A stretch of 64,000 nucleotides of DNA from CAIYUC01 sp963682005 (GTDB lineage Bacteria; Bacteroidota; Bacteroidia; Bacteroidales; FEN-979). The notes under the pieces were generated by a model. It was not told the DNA's origin, made no database searches, and was given only the letters and a program-made list of their open reading frames with translations. Location of the stretch: assembly GCA_963682005.1 (NCBI GenBank), contig OY820914.1:4650001-4714000 (forward strand), written 5' to 3'. Below, piece after piece: positions 25,726 through 35,900 of the stretch. The first letter of the stretch is position 1; each line of letters starts with the position of its first letter. The position numbers and the translations under genes were made by a program.

Positions 25726-25733
25726 TATATTTG
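25726..25733 (+). promoter_or_regulatory. Putative promoter -7 box upstream of the AI-2E-family gene
   Basis: TATATTTG matches TAnnTTTG about 100 bp before the chosen ATG. A GTTG lies 24 bp further upstream as a possible -33 element. Confidence 0.45.
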
Positions 25734-25832
25734 TAAAAGGAAAAGAATCAAACTACCTCACCTCTCAGCCCCTTATCCGATTCGGGTGGGGAATGGGGTC
25801 AGGTAATTTAAGTGTTTGCCAACAAACCATGC

Positions 25833-26936
25833 ATGACCACATTTTACAATAAACACAGGCTTTTCTTTATTATCGTTACAATCCTTGTGATCGGGTTCCT
25901 GGCATGGTATTTCTCGAATATTGTTGTATTCATCCTGATCGCTGTGGTCATTTCAATCCTCGGCCAACCCCTGGTCAACCTGATGGAAAAGGCCAGGTTC
26001 CGGAATCTGAAACTCCCCAGGGCATTCACAGCCTTTACAGCTTTGCTGATCATTGTCAGCATCGTCGCCGGGTTCATCAGTTTCTTTATTCCACTGGCTG
26101 TCAAGGAAGCCACGCTGATTTCAAACCTCGACATGGCGTCCCTCCTTGATCATTACAAGGATTCGATCAACGAGCTGCAGGAGCAATTGATGAAGTTTGG
26201 TGTTCTGCCGGAAAATACAACACTGGGAACCTTTCTTTCACGGGAAATTAAATCCTTCCTAAGTGTTGTGACCTTTTCGAATATGCTGGGAAATATACTG
26301 GCAATAACAGGAACCTTCTTTTTTGATGTTTTTTCTGTTTTGTTCCTGGCCTATTTTTTCCTTTATGATGAGAATCTTTTCATGAATATTTTACTGGCCA
26401 TCGTTCCTGAAAAATACAATGACCAGACCCGTAATGTCACGGCCAAAAGCAAGCTGTTGCTGACACGGTATTTCATGGGACTTGTGGCGGATGTGATCAT
26501 GATGATCATTTCCTATATCATTGGACTCACCATTGTAGGGGTGAAAGGAGCAGTAGTAATAGGCATTTTCGGGGGCATTGTAAACATCATACCTTACATC
26601 GGGCCCATTATTGCGACTGTAACAGGTGTGCTGCTTGGTGCAACAAGTGTGATCGCAGCGGGTGATTATGTTGCGTTCTGGCCGCTTGTCATCAAGATCC
26701 TGATCGTATTTTCAACCGTTATATTGCTGGATAATATCCTCTATATCCCATTCATTTACGGGAAAAGCGTTAAAGCGCACCCCGTGGAGATCTTCATCGT
26801 GATCATTGCCGCTGCAAGCATTGGCGGCATCATCGGGATGATCATCGCCGTGCCGGTTTACACTTTGTTGAGGATCATTGCAAAGGAGTTCCTGAGCCAG
26901 TTCAGGCTGGTGCAGAAGATGACGGACAGATTGTAA
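25833..26936 (+). CDS. AI-2E family transporter (eight-helix membrane protein)
   Basis: The 367-residue protein begins at ATG (MTTFYNKHRLFFIIV); an upstream in-frame GTG would add only seven residues. It has the family topology: three N-terminal helices, an amphipathic middle (about 95-150), and a C-terminal block with GIFGGIVNIIPYIGPIIATV and HPVEIFIVIIAAASIGGIIGMIIAVPVYTLL. Members export small molecules or act in sodium/proton exchange; few actually export autoinducer-2. The TAA stop is the first base triplet of an 8-bp tandem repeat. Confidence 0.9.
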   Translation: MTTFYNKHRLFFIIVTILVIGFLAWYFSNIVVFILIAVVISILGQPLVNLMEKARFRNLKLPRAFTAFTALLIIVSIVAGFISFFIPLAVKEATLISNLDMASLLDHYKDSINELQEQLMKFGVLPENTTLGTFLSREIKSFLSVVTFSNMLGNILAITGTFFFDVFSVLFLAYFFLYDENLFMNILLAIVPEKYNDQTRNVTAKSKLLLTRYFMGLVADVIMMIISYIIGLTIVGVKGAVVIGIFGGIVNIIPYIGPIIATVTGVLLGATSVIAAGDYVAFWPLVIKILIVFSTVILLDNILYIPFIYGKSVKAHPVEIFIVIIAAASIGGIIGMIIAVPVYTLLRIIAKEFLSQFRLVQKMTDRL

Positions 26937-27081
26937 TGAGGTAATGAGATAATGAGATAATGAGATAATGAGATAATGAGATAGTGAGATAGTATGACTG
27001 CGACTTGGTGACTTGATGACTTGATGACCTTATGACCTTGTGACCTGGTGACCTGGTGACCTGGTGACTTGGTGACGGTAT
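26933..27081. repeat. Two octamer arrays after the AI-2E-family stop codon
   Basis: Seven octamers of the ATAATGAG type begin at the stop codon (TAATGAG). They are followed by ten GACCTGGT-type octamers (27002-27081), with single-base changes between units. Confidence 0.9.
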
Positions 27082-27115
27082 GAAGGAAAAGTATTAATTT
27101 TAAAAATGACGAATT

Positions 27116-27361
27116 ATGGCTAAGTCTGGAACAAAATTGATTGCCGCCGGGATTTTCGGACTGGCAGTCGGGGTTGCGGTGGGGGTAATGTTCGCGCCGT
27201 GCAAAGGATCTAAAACCCGGAAAAAGATCAAAAAATCGATCAGGACACTTACCGATGAAATGGGGGGCAGCCTGTCAGATAAATTCGAAACGATCAAGTC
27301 TATTTTCAGTGGGACCGGGGACAAGGTGGAGGAAACCCCGGCCGGCGATGACAGGACCTGA
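27116..27361 (+). CDS. YtxH-domain membrane-associated protein
   Basis: The 81-residue protein has one glycine-rich membrane segment (AAGIFGLAVGVAVGVMFAP, residues about 10-28) and a basic, coiled C-terminal tail (KTRKKIKKSIRTLTDEMG). This is the YtxH/GvpP architecture, linked in other bacteria to envelope and general stress responses. It is followed after 73 bp by a holin-superfamily protein and a coiled-coil protein. Confidence 0.8.
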   Translation: MAKSGTKLIAAGIFGLAVGVAVGVMFAPCKGSKTRKKIKKSIRTLTDEMGGSLSDKFETIKSIFSGTGDKVEETPAGDDRT

Positions 27362-27434
27362 GATGACCCGAATGGAAGGTTCATTATTTCATAGTTAAAT
27401 TACCGTATTTTTAAATCCTAATATCAAAACAGAC

Positions 27435-27797
27435 ATGGAATCAGGAAAATTTTCTGAAAATATTTCGGACCTAAACGAAAATGTCCGGGAGTACATCAGG
27501 CTCAGGACAGACTTATTAAAACTGACGATAACGGAGAAAATGTCGTTCCTTGGGTCATTCTTCATCGTCTCCATCATTTTTTTCATCCTTTTCCTTTTTA
27601 TTCTCACCTTCTTTTCCCTGGCATTCATACTTTGGTTTGGCCATTATATCGGGGCAGCCTTTGTCGGGGCACTTATTGTAGCAGGAGTTTATATTCTGAT
27701 CGCAATTCTTGCATATTTCATGCGGAACAAATTATTCATTAACCCGCTGGTAACCCAGATATCAAAAATTCTGATGGAGGACGAAGATGAAAAGTAA
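27435..27797 (+). CDS. YqjE/phage-holin superfamily III inner-membrane protein
   Basis: The 120-residue protein starts with an amphipathic helix (ENVREYIRLRTDLLKLTITEKM). Two membrane segments follow (FLGSFFIVSIIFFILFLFIL and AAFVGALIVAGVYILIAILAY), as in YqjE-like proteins. It overlaps the next gene by 11 bp, so the two are translationally coupled. The 'phage holin' family label comes from sequence likeness only; the context here is an envelope operon, not a prophage. Confidence 0.8.
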   Translation: MESGKFSENISDLNENVREYIRLRTDLLKLTITEKMSFLGSFFIVSIIFFILFLFILTFFSLAFILWFGHYIGAAFVGALIVAGVYILIAILAYFMRNKLFINPLVTQISKILMEDEDEK

Positions 27798-28131
27798 GAC
27801 GAAAAGGACCTATAAGGTGGGAAAAATCCAGTCGCTCGACGATCTGAAACTGGAAAAAGCAAAGCTTGAACTGGAGATCGTCAGAAAAGAGGATGAGATA
27901 AAAATCAATTACCGCCACATTGTCGATGCGTTCACACTCAGGAATTTGTTCCAGACTGTTTCACAGGATATTGCGGCCTCCTCAACCATCATCACGAAAG
28001 TCGTTGAAGCCGGAAGGAACATCTTCAAACGGAAGAAAAAAAAGAAAAAGGAGCGCCAGGATGCGATGACCCAGGCAACTGTTCAACCCATTGAAAAACC
28101 TGCCGGAACAGATGAAATTGCCGGGGAATAA
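27787..28131 (+). CDS. Small coiled-coil protein of an envelope stress trio
   Basis: The 114-residue protein has a charged heptad helix (LEKAKLELEIVRKEDEIKIN, residues about 21-42), a stretch with little charge (FQTVSQDIAASSTIITKVVE) and a run of nine lysines and arginines followed by an acidic tail. It shares overlap with the gene before it and with the radical SAM gene after it. It probably stabilises or partners the YqjE-like protein, which I infer from synteny with YqjD/YqjE/YqjK-like trios. Function is unproven. Confidence 0.65.
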   Translation: MKSKTKRTYKVGKIQSLDDLKLEKAKLELEIVRKEDEIKINYRHIVDAFTLRNLFQTVSQDIAASSTIITKVVEAGRNIFKRKKKKKKERQDAMTQATVQPIEKPAGTDEIAGE

Positions 28132-29164
28132 TTCATCAACGGTCAAGGCACCTTCCGGAGCATTGCGTTTCAAGAGAATCGTCAACCTTATAAAGGTAGT
28201 GGCCGGTTATTTATTTTCCAGGTTCATCCTTGAGGTTAAGCACTGGGGTAAGCCAGTCAGCGTTTCCATAGAACCAACGAATCATTGCAACTTACGTTGT
28301 CCTGAATGCCCCACCGGGATGAGAACTCTCAAAAGGCCCTCCGGATCGATGAACCTGGAGCAGTTTAAAATGATCATTGATCAGTTGTCCCCGGAACTGC
28401 ATTACCTGACCTTCTATTTCCAGGGAGAACCTTACATGAATCCGCAATTCCACGACATGATAAGGTATGCAAAGGAAAAGCAGATTTATGTTGCTACTTC
28501 AACAAATGGTCATTTTCTTACCACTGAATCTGCACTGCAAACCATTTCTTCAGGTCTTGACAAACTCATTATTTCCCTTGACGGAACTGATGAGGAGAGT
28601 TATGCTGCATACCGTGTCGGCGGATCATTTAAAAAGGTCATGGACGGGATCGGTGAGATCGTGAGGCTGAAAGACAGGGACTGGGTAAAGCACCCGCTCA
28701 TAGAACTTCAATTCATTGTCCTGAAAACAAACCAGCACCAGGTTGAAGATTTCCTTAAACTTAAGGAAGAACTTGGCGTTGATAAAGTCACTGTGAAAAC
28801 CGCCCAGCATTATGATCTTTCACTCAGCAATCCGCGGATCACTGATCTTCCCAAATATTCCCGCTATCATAAGACAGTAAAAGGAAGGGCAAAGATCCCC
28901 CAGTACGGCATAAAGAACAAAATGCCCGATCATTGCTTCCGGATGTGGAGTTCCTGTGTGATCACATGGGATGGCACAGTTGTTCCCTGCTGCTATGACA
29001 AGGATGCAGAACATCCCCTTGGCAACCTTAATGAAACACCTTTCATGGAGATATGGAAGGGTGCGGCAGCCCGGGCCTTTCGCCGTGAAATCATGGTGGA
29101 AAGAAAGGGTACAGAAATCTGTACGAATTGTCCGGAAGGAATGGGATTCACTTATTATTTCTGA
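28112..29164 (+). CDS. Radical SAM/SPASM-domain enzyme
   Basis: The 350-residue enzyme has the radical SAM iron-sulfur motif CNLRCPEC (Cys59, Cys63, Cys66), then the core strands SIEPTNHC, LTFYFQGEPYMNP and SLDGTDEESYAAYR. A SPASM-like C-terminal region has cysteines in CFRMWSSC, VPCCYD and CTNCPEG, which would bind one or two extra clusters. I chose the ATG of MKLPGNNSSTV over a TTG seven codons earlier. It overlaps the preceding gene by 20 bp. SPASM enzymes modify peptides or small metabolites; the target is unknown, and no precursor peptide gene is adjacent. Confidence 0.85.
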   Translation: MKLPGNNSSTVKAPSGALRFKRIVNLIKVVAGYLFSRFILEVKHWGKPVSVSIEPTNHCNLRCPECPTGMRTLKRPSGSMNLEQFKMIIDQLSPELHYLTFYFQGEPYMNPQFHDMIRYAKEKQIYVATSTNGHFLTTESALQTISSGLDKLIISLDGTDEESYAAYRVGGSFKKVMDGIGEIVRLKDRDWVKHPLIELQFIVLKTNQHQVEDFLKLKEELGVDKVTVKTAQHYDLSLSNPRITDLPKYSRYHKTVKGRAKIPQYGIKNKMPDHCFRMWSSCVITWDGTVVPCCYDKDAEHPLGNLNETPFMEIWKGAAARAFRREIMVERKGTEICTNCPEGMGFTYYF

Positions 29165-29185
29165 TTTTATTGAACCTGTCTGTTT

Positions 29186-32020
29186 ATGCGAAAAGGAATT
29201 TTACGTTTGCACTTTTTATTGATCCTTGTCATAGTTGCATTCGGATCGATGAATGTTCATGGATCAACTCCTGAACCTGCTACTGGCGGGCTTTCCGAGG
29301 CTGAACCGGGCCAATTCCGGCTGAAGAATGAGAAAGTAACCCTTACAGTGGTGATGAAGGAGAACCGACTTTCCGGTGATACGATCCAGGGGAATCCTGC
29401 CTGGTTCAGGAAATACAATTGTCCCGTTTTCAGCATATCCTCCGATGCCGATTTCGGTCTTGACTTCACCTGGACGGACTGGCAGGCTCCCAATAAAATC
29501 GAGAATGCCGACAACCCGGTTACCTTCAGTAATAACGACCTTGTCATTACAACCAGCGAAGTAAGAAACTTTCCAGGTGGCGGGGGAGAGATCAGCCTTA
29601 GCGGGCGTATCTCCGGGACACCGCTTCTGGTCACCCTCACCTATCATCTCAACCCGGATGCATTTTACTATAAAAGGAAGATCGCCGTAAAGGATACAAT
29701 TTTCGGACATCATTTTCTTAACCGGATCATTGCCAGAAGGTCTATCTGCATGGCCACATCCAATTCGGTTGAAGGAAAAACCACAACGCTCAATCCAGTC
29801 GTGGCGCATGCCGGGTTATTCGGCCAGCCTGTTGCCATCCAGTTCCAGCCTTCGGGAAGTTCATTTTACGGAATCGAATATCCTGCGGGGGTAAACACGA
29901 TAGAAGTCGCCCCTTCCGGTGCATTTTATGCACAATGTTCGCAGGACTTTGGAATGAAGGTAGGCAGGGTTCCTGTCGAAAGCGAATGGGTCGTAGTCTC
30001 GGTTATTCCTGCATCTGCGGCCAGAAACTGGTTTTTCAGCTACCTTGATGATATCCGGGTAGCGCCCGCCAAACCCTATACCTTGTACAATAGCTGGTAT
30101 GACCTTCGCTCGCCTGAATATCCTGGCGTTCAACCCGATCACGTGATGAATGAAAAGAACAGCTTTGAGATCATCCGTCTTTTCAGGAAGAACATGATCG
30201 AAAAACATAAGATCCAACTGGATGCATTTGTGTTGGATGACGGATGGGATTATTATGACAGCGACTGGGTTTTGCGTAAGGAAACGTTCCCGAATGGATT
30301 AAAGCCCATTGCAGACACACTGAAAAAGATGGGAACAAACCTTGGCATCTGGTTCGGCCCCACCGGAGGCTACTCTTTCAGGATGAAAAGGGTCAGCTGG
30401 ATGAAACAGCACGGATACGAAGTTGTCGGCGAGACGCGTGATAACGCGATGCTTTGCCTGGCAGGGAAGAATTATTCACAGCTGTTTGAGAAGCGGGTGA
30501 CAGATATGGTAAGGAATGACGGGATGGCCTATTTCAAATGGGACGGGATCCAGTTTTCCTGCAGTGAGCCTGACCATGGGCATTCCACGGGTATCTATTC
30601 ACGAAGAGCAGTACTGGAATCCGTAATTGACAAATGCAAAGCCGTACGTACCGTTAACCCGGATGTTTACCTCAATATTACATCGGGTACATGGCTCAGC
30701 CCCTGGTGGGTGAAATACGCCAACCAGATCTGGATGCAGGGTGAGGATTACGGGTATGCAAATGTGCCTTCCATAACACAACGCGATGCAGCGATCACCT
30801 ACAAAGATTTTGTGCTTTATGATAATTTCGTCAGCAACGACCGGTGGTTCCCGATATCCAACCTGATGACGCACGGGATCATCAAAGGAAAGCTGGAGCG
30901 TCTTGGCGGGGAAGATGATCCGCTCGACAAGTTCACCAATGATGTGGTATTCTACCTTGCACGGGGGATTTCGATGTATGAACTGTACATCTCGCCTGAC
31001 CTGCTGAATGAAGGGGAATGGAATGCCATCGGATCTGCCATAAACTGGGCGAAAGACCGCTATGGTCTGTTATCAAGAACCTGCATGACCGGAGGAAATC
31101 CGATGAACAGGGAGCCATACGGATACATTCATTCAACAGGGAAGCATGCCATCATTGCACTGAGGAACCCAACTATAACCCAGGGTGCTTTGTCTGTTGC
31201 TCTTTCGGAGGAAAACGGTTTCGACACTGCAAACGATACACTGGTCCTTGAAAAGATCTATCCCTACCATTTCGTATCACCTATCCTTTATCACCCGCTT
31301 GAAAACATGGAGATCTCTCTTGAAGGATTTGAAACAGCCATTTACGAGGTTTATCCGCTCAGAGAAGCAAAAGTGCCACTGCTGGCCGGGGCAAAATTCA
31401 ATGTCACCAACAGCACCGGTAATTCGTTTGATTTTACAATGTACGGATCACAGGATGAGATCAAGATCCTTAACCCCGAAGTCCTTAAAGATGACAGCCC
31501 TGATGCAATTGTAAGCCTGATGGGATCCGTTAACGACCGGGGAACACAGGTACTGATAAAATCCGTTGAAAAGCCGGTCATTAAAACCAATGGGAAGGAA
31601 GCAATTCTTAAAACGAGGTTCTCCTTTGATCCATCATTAAAAGATGCAACATTCGCTGTTCTTCTTCAGCCTGACAAGGGTTACGAAGAAACGGAATTCC
31701 CCGATTTCAACTTTTTTCTTGAAGGAAAGGAGGTCAACGCTTCCGTAGAAAAGGAAAAAGGACTCTGGGCCTGGGAAAAGACAATACTCAGCCATTCCTC
31801 CAAAGAACTCACGGCGAAAATCACGAATGGAGGAAAAGCGGCATCCTGGAAAGGGAAAGCCATGGTTTACCTGGTTTGCAGGCAGGTGGAGAATGGCAAA
31901 GACCTCCAGGTAAAAATAAAGGGAAATTTAGTCCCACATCCCATACTCCCGCTTCCGTTTGAGAAAGGAATTTTTGAGAAGACGATCTTATTGGGAGAGG
32001 TTGAGGTGGTCGTTAAGTGA
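29186..32020 (+). CDS. GH36-like alpha-galactosidase, exported
   Basis: The 944-residue enzyme has a signal peptide (LLILVIVAFGSMNVHGS). A beta-sandwich N-domain precedes a clan GH-D TIM barrel with DAFVLDDGWDYYDSDW (Asp351, Asp352) and FKWDGIQFSC, where Asp453 of KWDG is the expected nucleophile. The region WMQGEDYGYANVPSITQRD is the likely acid/base segment. A C-terminal beta domain (residues 700-940) follows. It probably removes terminal alpha-galactose in the periplasm. It starts 21 bp after the radical SAM gene and leads a glycan-degradation cluster. Confidence 0.8.
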   Translation: MRKGILRLHFLLILVIVAFGSMNVHGSTPEPATGGLSEAEPGQFRLKNEKVTLTVVMKENRLSGDTIQGNPAWFRKYNCPVFSISSDADFGLDFTWTDWQAPNKIENADNPVTFSNNDLVITTSEVRNFPGGGGEISLSGRISGTPLLVTLTYHLNPDAFYYKRKIAVKDTIFGHHFLNRIIARRSICMATSNSVEGKTTTLNPVVAHAGLFGQPVAIQFQPSGSSFYGIEYPAGVNTIEVAPSGAFYAQCSQDFGMKVGRVPVESEWVVVSVIPASAARNWFFSYLDDIRVAPAKPYTLYNSWYDLRSPEYPGVQPDHVMNEKNSFEIIRLFRKNMIEKHKIQLDAFVLDDGWDYYDSDWVLRKETFPNGLKPIADTLKKMGTNLGIWFGPTGGYSFRMKRVSWMKQHGYEVVGETRDNAMLCLAGKNYSQLFEKRVTDMVRNDGMAYFKWDGIQFSCSEPDHGHSTGIYSRRAVLESVIDKCKAVRTVNPDVYLNITSGTWLSPWWVKYANQIWMQGEDYGYANVPSITQRDAAITYKDFVLYDNFVSNDRWFPISNLMTHGIIKGKLERLGGEDDPLDKFTNDVVFYLARGISMYELYISPDLLNEGEWNAIGSAINWAKDRYGLLSRTCMTGGNPMNREPYGYIHSTGKHAIIALRNPTITQGALSVALSEENGFDTANDTLVLEKIYPYHFVSPILYHPLENMEISLEGFETAIYEVYPLREAKVPLLAGAKFNVTNSTGNSFDFTMYGSQDEIKILNPEVLKDDSPDAIVSLMGSVNDRGTQVLIKSVEKPVIKTNGKEAILKTRFSFDPSLKDATFAVLLQPDKGYEETEFPDFNFFLEGKEVNASVEKEKGLWAWEKTILSHSSKELTAKITNGGKAASWKGKAMVYLVCRQVENGKDLQVKIKGNLVPHPILPLPFEKGIFEKTILLGEVEVVVK

Positions 32021-32037
32021 TCAGGTTACAGGGTCAT

Positions 32038-32070
32038 AAGGTTTGAAGGTATGAAGGTTTGAAGGCTTGA
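32038..32070. repeat. AAGGTTTG octamer array
   Basis: Four octamers with GGTTTGAA/GGTATGAA/GGCTTGAA variation follow the alpha-galactosidase gene. Confidence 0.7.
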
Positions 32071-32102
32071 ATATCCTGGGTGAAGCAATGTCAAAGGATG
32101 AA

Positions 32103-32131
32103 TCGTAATTCGTAATCCGTAATTCGTAATT
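32103..32131. repeat. CGTAATTC repeats touching the cutC start codon
   Basis: CGTAATTCGTAATCCGTAA and another unit run directly into the cutC ATG. The same theme recurs upstream of the TlpA-like gene (49232-49272). Confidence 0.8.
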
Positions 32132-32881
32132 ATGTTAATCGAGGTTTGTGTCAATTCAGCAATATCAGCAATTGAAGCACAGAAAGGCGGAGCCGGTCGT
32201 GTAGAACTCTGTGAGAATATGCATGAAGGAGGCACCACGCCCAGTGCAGGTATGATCGGATTTGCCAGGAACCACCTTACCATTTCCCTTTTCGTAATGA
32301 TCCGTCCGCGGGGTGGAGATTTTCTTTACTCAGATGCTGAATTCGCGATCATGAAAGAGGATATTCATGCTGCAAGGGAACTTGGTGCTGATGGTGTGGT
32401 TTTCGGGATCCTGAAACCGGATGGGATGATCGATGTGGAACGGATGGGACAGTTGGTTCAAATCGCCCGGCCTATGGGAATCACTTGCCATCGCGCCTTT
32501 GACATGACTTCTGATCCGTTCAATGCCATGGAAGACCTGATCAGCCTTGGGATAGACCGTATACTGACCTCGGGCCAGCAGAAAACCGCTTCCGAAGGTG
32601 CCACGTTGATCAGGGAACTGATAAACCGGGCTCAAAACCGGATCATCATCATGCCCGGCAGCGGTGTAAAAGAGCATAACATCATCGAGGTGATCCGCAA
32701 CACAGGCGCAAAGGAGGTCCATATCCATCTTGACAGGAAGAAATCAAGCGGGATGATCTGTAAACAACCTTCCGTTTATATGGGTAAACCCGGCTCCTCT
32801 GAATATGAGCACGATGTTACGGATTGGGAAAGGATCAAACGGGCAAAAGAACTTTTATTTAATTATGAATTAGGAGTTTGA
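32132..32881 (+). CDS. cutC: CutC family protein
   Basis: The 249-residue protein is a TIM barrel with family motifs: EVCVNSAISAIEAQKGGAGR, RVELCENMHEGGTTPSAGMI, VMIRPRGGDFLYSDAEF, GVVFGILKPDG, CHRAFDMT and ILTSGQQKTASEGATLI. CutC was named for copper tolerance in E. coli, but the biochemical role is unsettled, and in Bacteroidota it is often found among sugar hydrolases as here. The last residues (NYELGV) are encoded by a 20-bp tandem repeat that continues past the stop. Confidence 0.9.
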   Translation: MLIEVCVNSAISAIEAQKGGAGRVELCENMHEGGTTPSAGMIGFARNHLTISLFVMIRPRGGDFLYSDAEFAIMKEDIHAARELGADGVVFGILKPDGMIDVERMGQLVQIARPMGITCHRAFDMTSDPFNAMEDLISLGIDRILTSGQQKTASEGATLIRELINRAQNRIIIMPGSGVKEHNIIEVIRNTGAKEVHIHLDRKKSSGMICKQPSVYMGKPGSSEYEHDVTDWERIKRAKELLFNYELGV

Positions 32882-32900
32882 ATTATGAATTATGACTTTA
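32861..32900. repeat. 20-bp AATTATGAATTAGGAGTTTG-type repeat across the cutC stop codon
   Basis: Two 20-bp units begin AATTATGAAT. The first encodes the last residues of CutC. The second starts inside the TGA stop. A third, looser copy lies after the GH20 gene near 39920. Confidence 0.75.
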
Positions 32901-32910
32901 ATAAAAATAT

Positions 32911-35900
32911 ATGATCAAAATATTTAGTTTAATAATACCGAACCTCCCTCAATTTCGCTATTTCGCTACTTCGCTATTTCGCAATTTCGCTATTTCGCTA
33001 CTTCGCTATTTCGCTATTTCGCTGCTTTTTCTTACTCCTATCCTCACTCCCGCGCAACAAGCCAATGATTGGGAAAACCCCGGCCTGACCGGCATCAACA
33101 ACGAGCCACCGCATGTCACTTATTGCCCGTTCGCAGATGAAGGATCGGCATTAAAAAATGTCTGGGACACCTCCCCTTTTTATAAAACGCTGAATGGCTT
33201 GTGGAAATTCAACTGGTCTCCCGACCCTGAAATCCGGCCGGCGGATTTTTACAAAGATGATTACGATGTAAGCATATGGAAAGAGATCCAGGTCCCATCA
33301 ACCATGGAAGTACAGGGTTATGGCTACCCGATTTATGTGAACTGGAAATATGAGTTCGACAACCTGATGAAGCCTGATCCGCCATATGTTCCTCATGATT
33401 ACAATCCTGTGGGTTCTTACCGGACTTCCTTTACTGTTCCGCAAGGATGGCAGGGGAATCAGGTCTTTCTTCATTTTGGTGCCGTCAAATCATTCATGTA
33501 TGTTTACCTCAATGGTCAGCGGATCGGGATGGGAAAAGATGCCAAAACCCCGGTTGAATTCAACATCACCCCATACCTCAGGAAAGGAGCCAACACGCTT
33601 GGGGTGGAAGTTTTCCGCTGGTCCGACGGTACTTACCTTGAATGCCAGGATATGTGGCGCATGAGCGGGATCAACCGCGATGTGTACCTCTATTCCACAC
33701 CCAAAGTCATGATCCGCGATTTTTTTGTCAGCGGGGATCTTTTCTCGGGTTATCAGCACGGGATCTTAAGGGTGACAGCTCTTTTAAGAAACCTCGGGCA
33801 AACTGAAAACGATCTTCATACCGTTTCAGTCTCCCTTTTTGATTCAAAAACTGAAGGAAAACCGGTCTATTCCGAATCAATTAGTTTCAAGGCGCGGATG
33901 AACCTGGAAGACACGATCAGTTTCGAAAAGTATATCCCGAACCCGAAAAAATGGAGTGCTGAGATCCCGGACCTCTATTACCTCGTCATTACATTGAAGA
34001 ATAGTTCCGGAAAAGTCATTGAATCAACTAGCACCCGGGTTGGGTTCAGAAGTACGGAGGTCAGGAACGGACAATTCCTTGTGAACGGTGTTCCCGTAAG
34101 GCTTAAAGGGGTTAACCGCCACGAGCATGACCCGGTGAAAGGGCATGTCATATCAAAAGAGCTGATGCTGAAAGATATCAGGCTGATGAAGGAGGCCAAC
34201 ATCAACACGGTTAGGACCTGCCATTACCCGGATGATCCGTACTGGTACGATCTGTGCGATGAATACGGCCTTTATGTGATCGATGAAGCCAATATCGAAT
34301 CGCATGGCATGGGCTATGATCCGGATAAAACGCTCGGAAACAATCCGGATTGGAGAAAAGCACATTTGGACCGCACCATCCGTATGGTTGAACGCGACAA
34401 GAACCATCCTTGCGTAGTGGTCTGGTCGCTCGGAAATGAGGCAGGCAACGGCTGCAATTTCGTCGATACCTATAACTGGATAAAGAACAGGGATCATACA
34501 AGGCCGGTTCAGTACGAACGGGCTGAAATGGCTGCCAATACCGACATATTCTGCCCGATGTACTGGGGCATTGAAGACCTCAACTATTATGGCTTTACAA
34601 AACAGTACCGACCACTCATCATGTGCGAATATGCACATTCCATGGGAAACAGCACGGGAAATCTGCAGGATTACTGGAACACCATTGAAAAGTATCCGCA
34701 GCTCCAGGGCGGCTGCATCTGGGACTGGGTCGACCAGGGATTGCTTAAGAAGAACGACAAGGGAAAAGATATTTATGCTTTTGGAGGTGATTATGGTTTT
34801 GAGGACACCCCAAGCGATGGGAATTTCTGCTGCAACGGCATTGTTTCTCCCGACAGGAAACCCCATCCGGGCTATTATGAGGTAAAAAAGGTTTACCAGT
34901 ATGTTAAATTCAGTCCTGTTGATCTTTCCGGGCTTACCCTGGAAATTATCAACAACTATGATTTCTTTGATCTCTCAGGGACTGAACTATTATGGGAGAT
35001 CACGATAAATGGCATTCAGGTTTCTTCAGGCGTCATTCCTCCTTTTAAACTTGATCCAAAAGATAAAAGGACCATTAAAATCCCGGCTTCCATACCGGAA
35101 CTGATCCCCGGGAACGCCAGTTTTCTGAACCTTTATCTGAAGACTACCGGGACGCAGGGGTTGCTGGAGAAAGGGCATGTCCTGGCTTCCGCCCAGTTCA
35201 CCCTCGGAGAAAAGCCGGAACCGAACCTTGTTACCACATCAGATATGGCATCCCTGACGATGGCTGAGACGCCGGAAGATATTCAGATCACGGGAAAAGA
35301 CTTCACCATTGTTTTTACAAAAGGGATGGGGACTTTTTCTTCCTATAAAAGAGAAGGCACAGAGTACGTCGCTTATGGTCCGGTTCCGAATTTCAGAAGG
35401 GCATTGACGGACAATGATATCGGCAATGGGCTTTACAAGCGGTCGAAGGTATGGTTTGACATGAGCGAACAGCGTTCAGCAACCTATTTTAAAGTTAACC
35501 AGGTCGGTGAAAAAGAGATCCGGATCAGGGTGATCTATGAATGGGGCGGCGGAAACGCCAAGGAAAGCGTGATATACAGGATCCTCGGCAGCGGTGATAT
35601 CCTGATGAATGTCCAGTTAATGATCGGCAAAGAAGGTTTACCGGATCTGCCAAGGTTCGGCCTGAATATGCAGGTGCAGCCTGCCTTTGACAGGATCAAC
35701 TGGTTCGGCCGGGGTCCCTGGGAAAATTACTGGGATCGCAACACGGCCGCATTTGTAGGCTTGTACCAGGGTTCGGTAAAGGAGGAAAACCTGCCCTATG
35801 TCAGGCCGCAGGAGTATGGAAACAGGACGGATGTCCGTTGGCTGACGCTGACATCTGCCGATGGCAAAGGGTTGCTGATCCAGGGCGACTCGCTGATCTG

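Noticed and set aside
27435..27797. Phage holin suggesting a prophage
   Set aside because: No lysin, terminase or capsid gene is near. The protein is YqjE-like and its neighbours are envelope stress genes.
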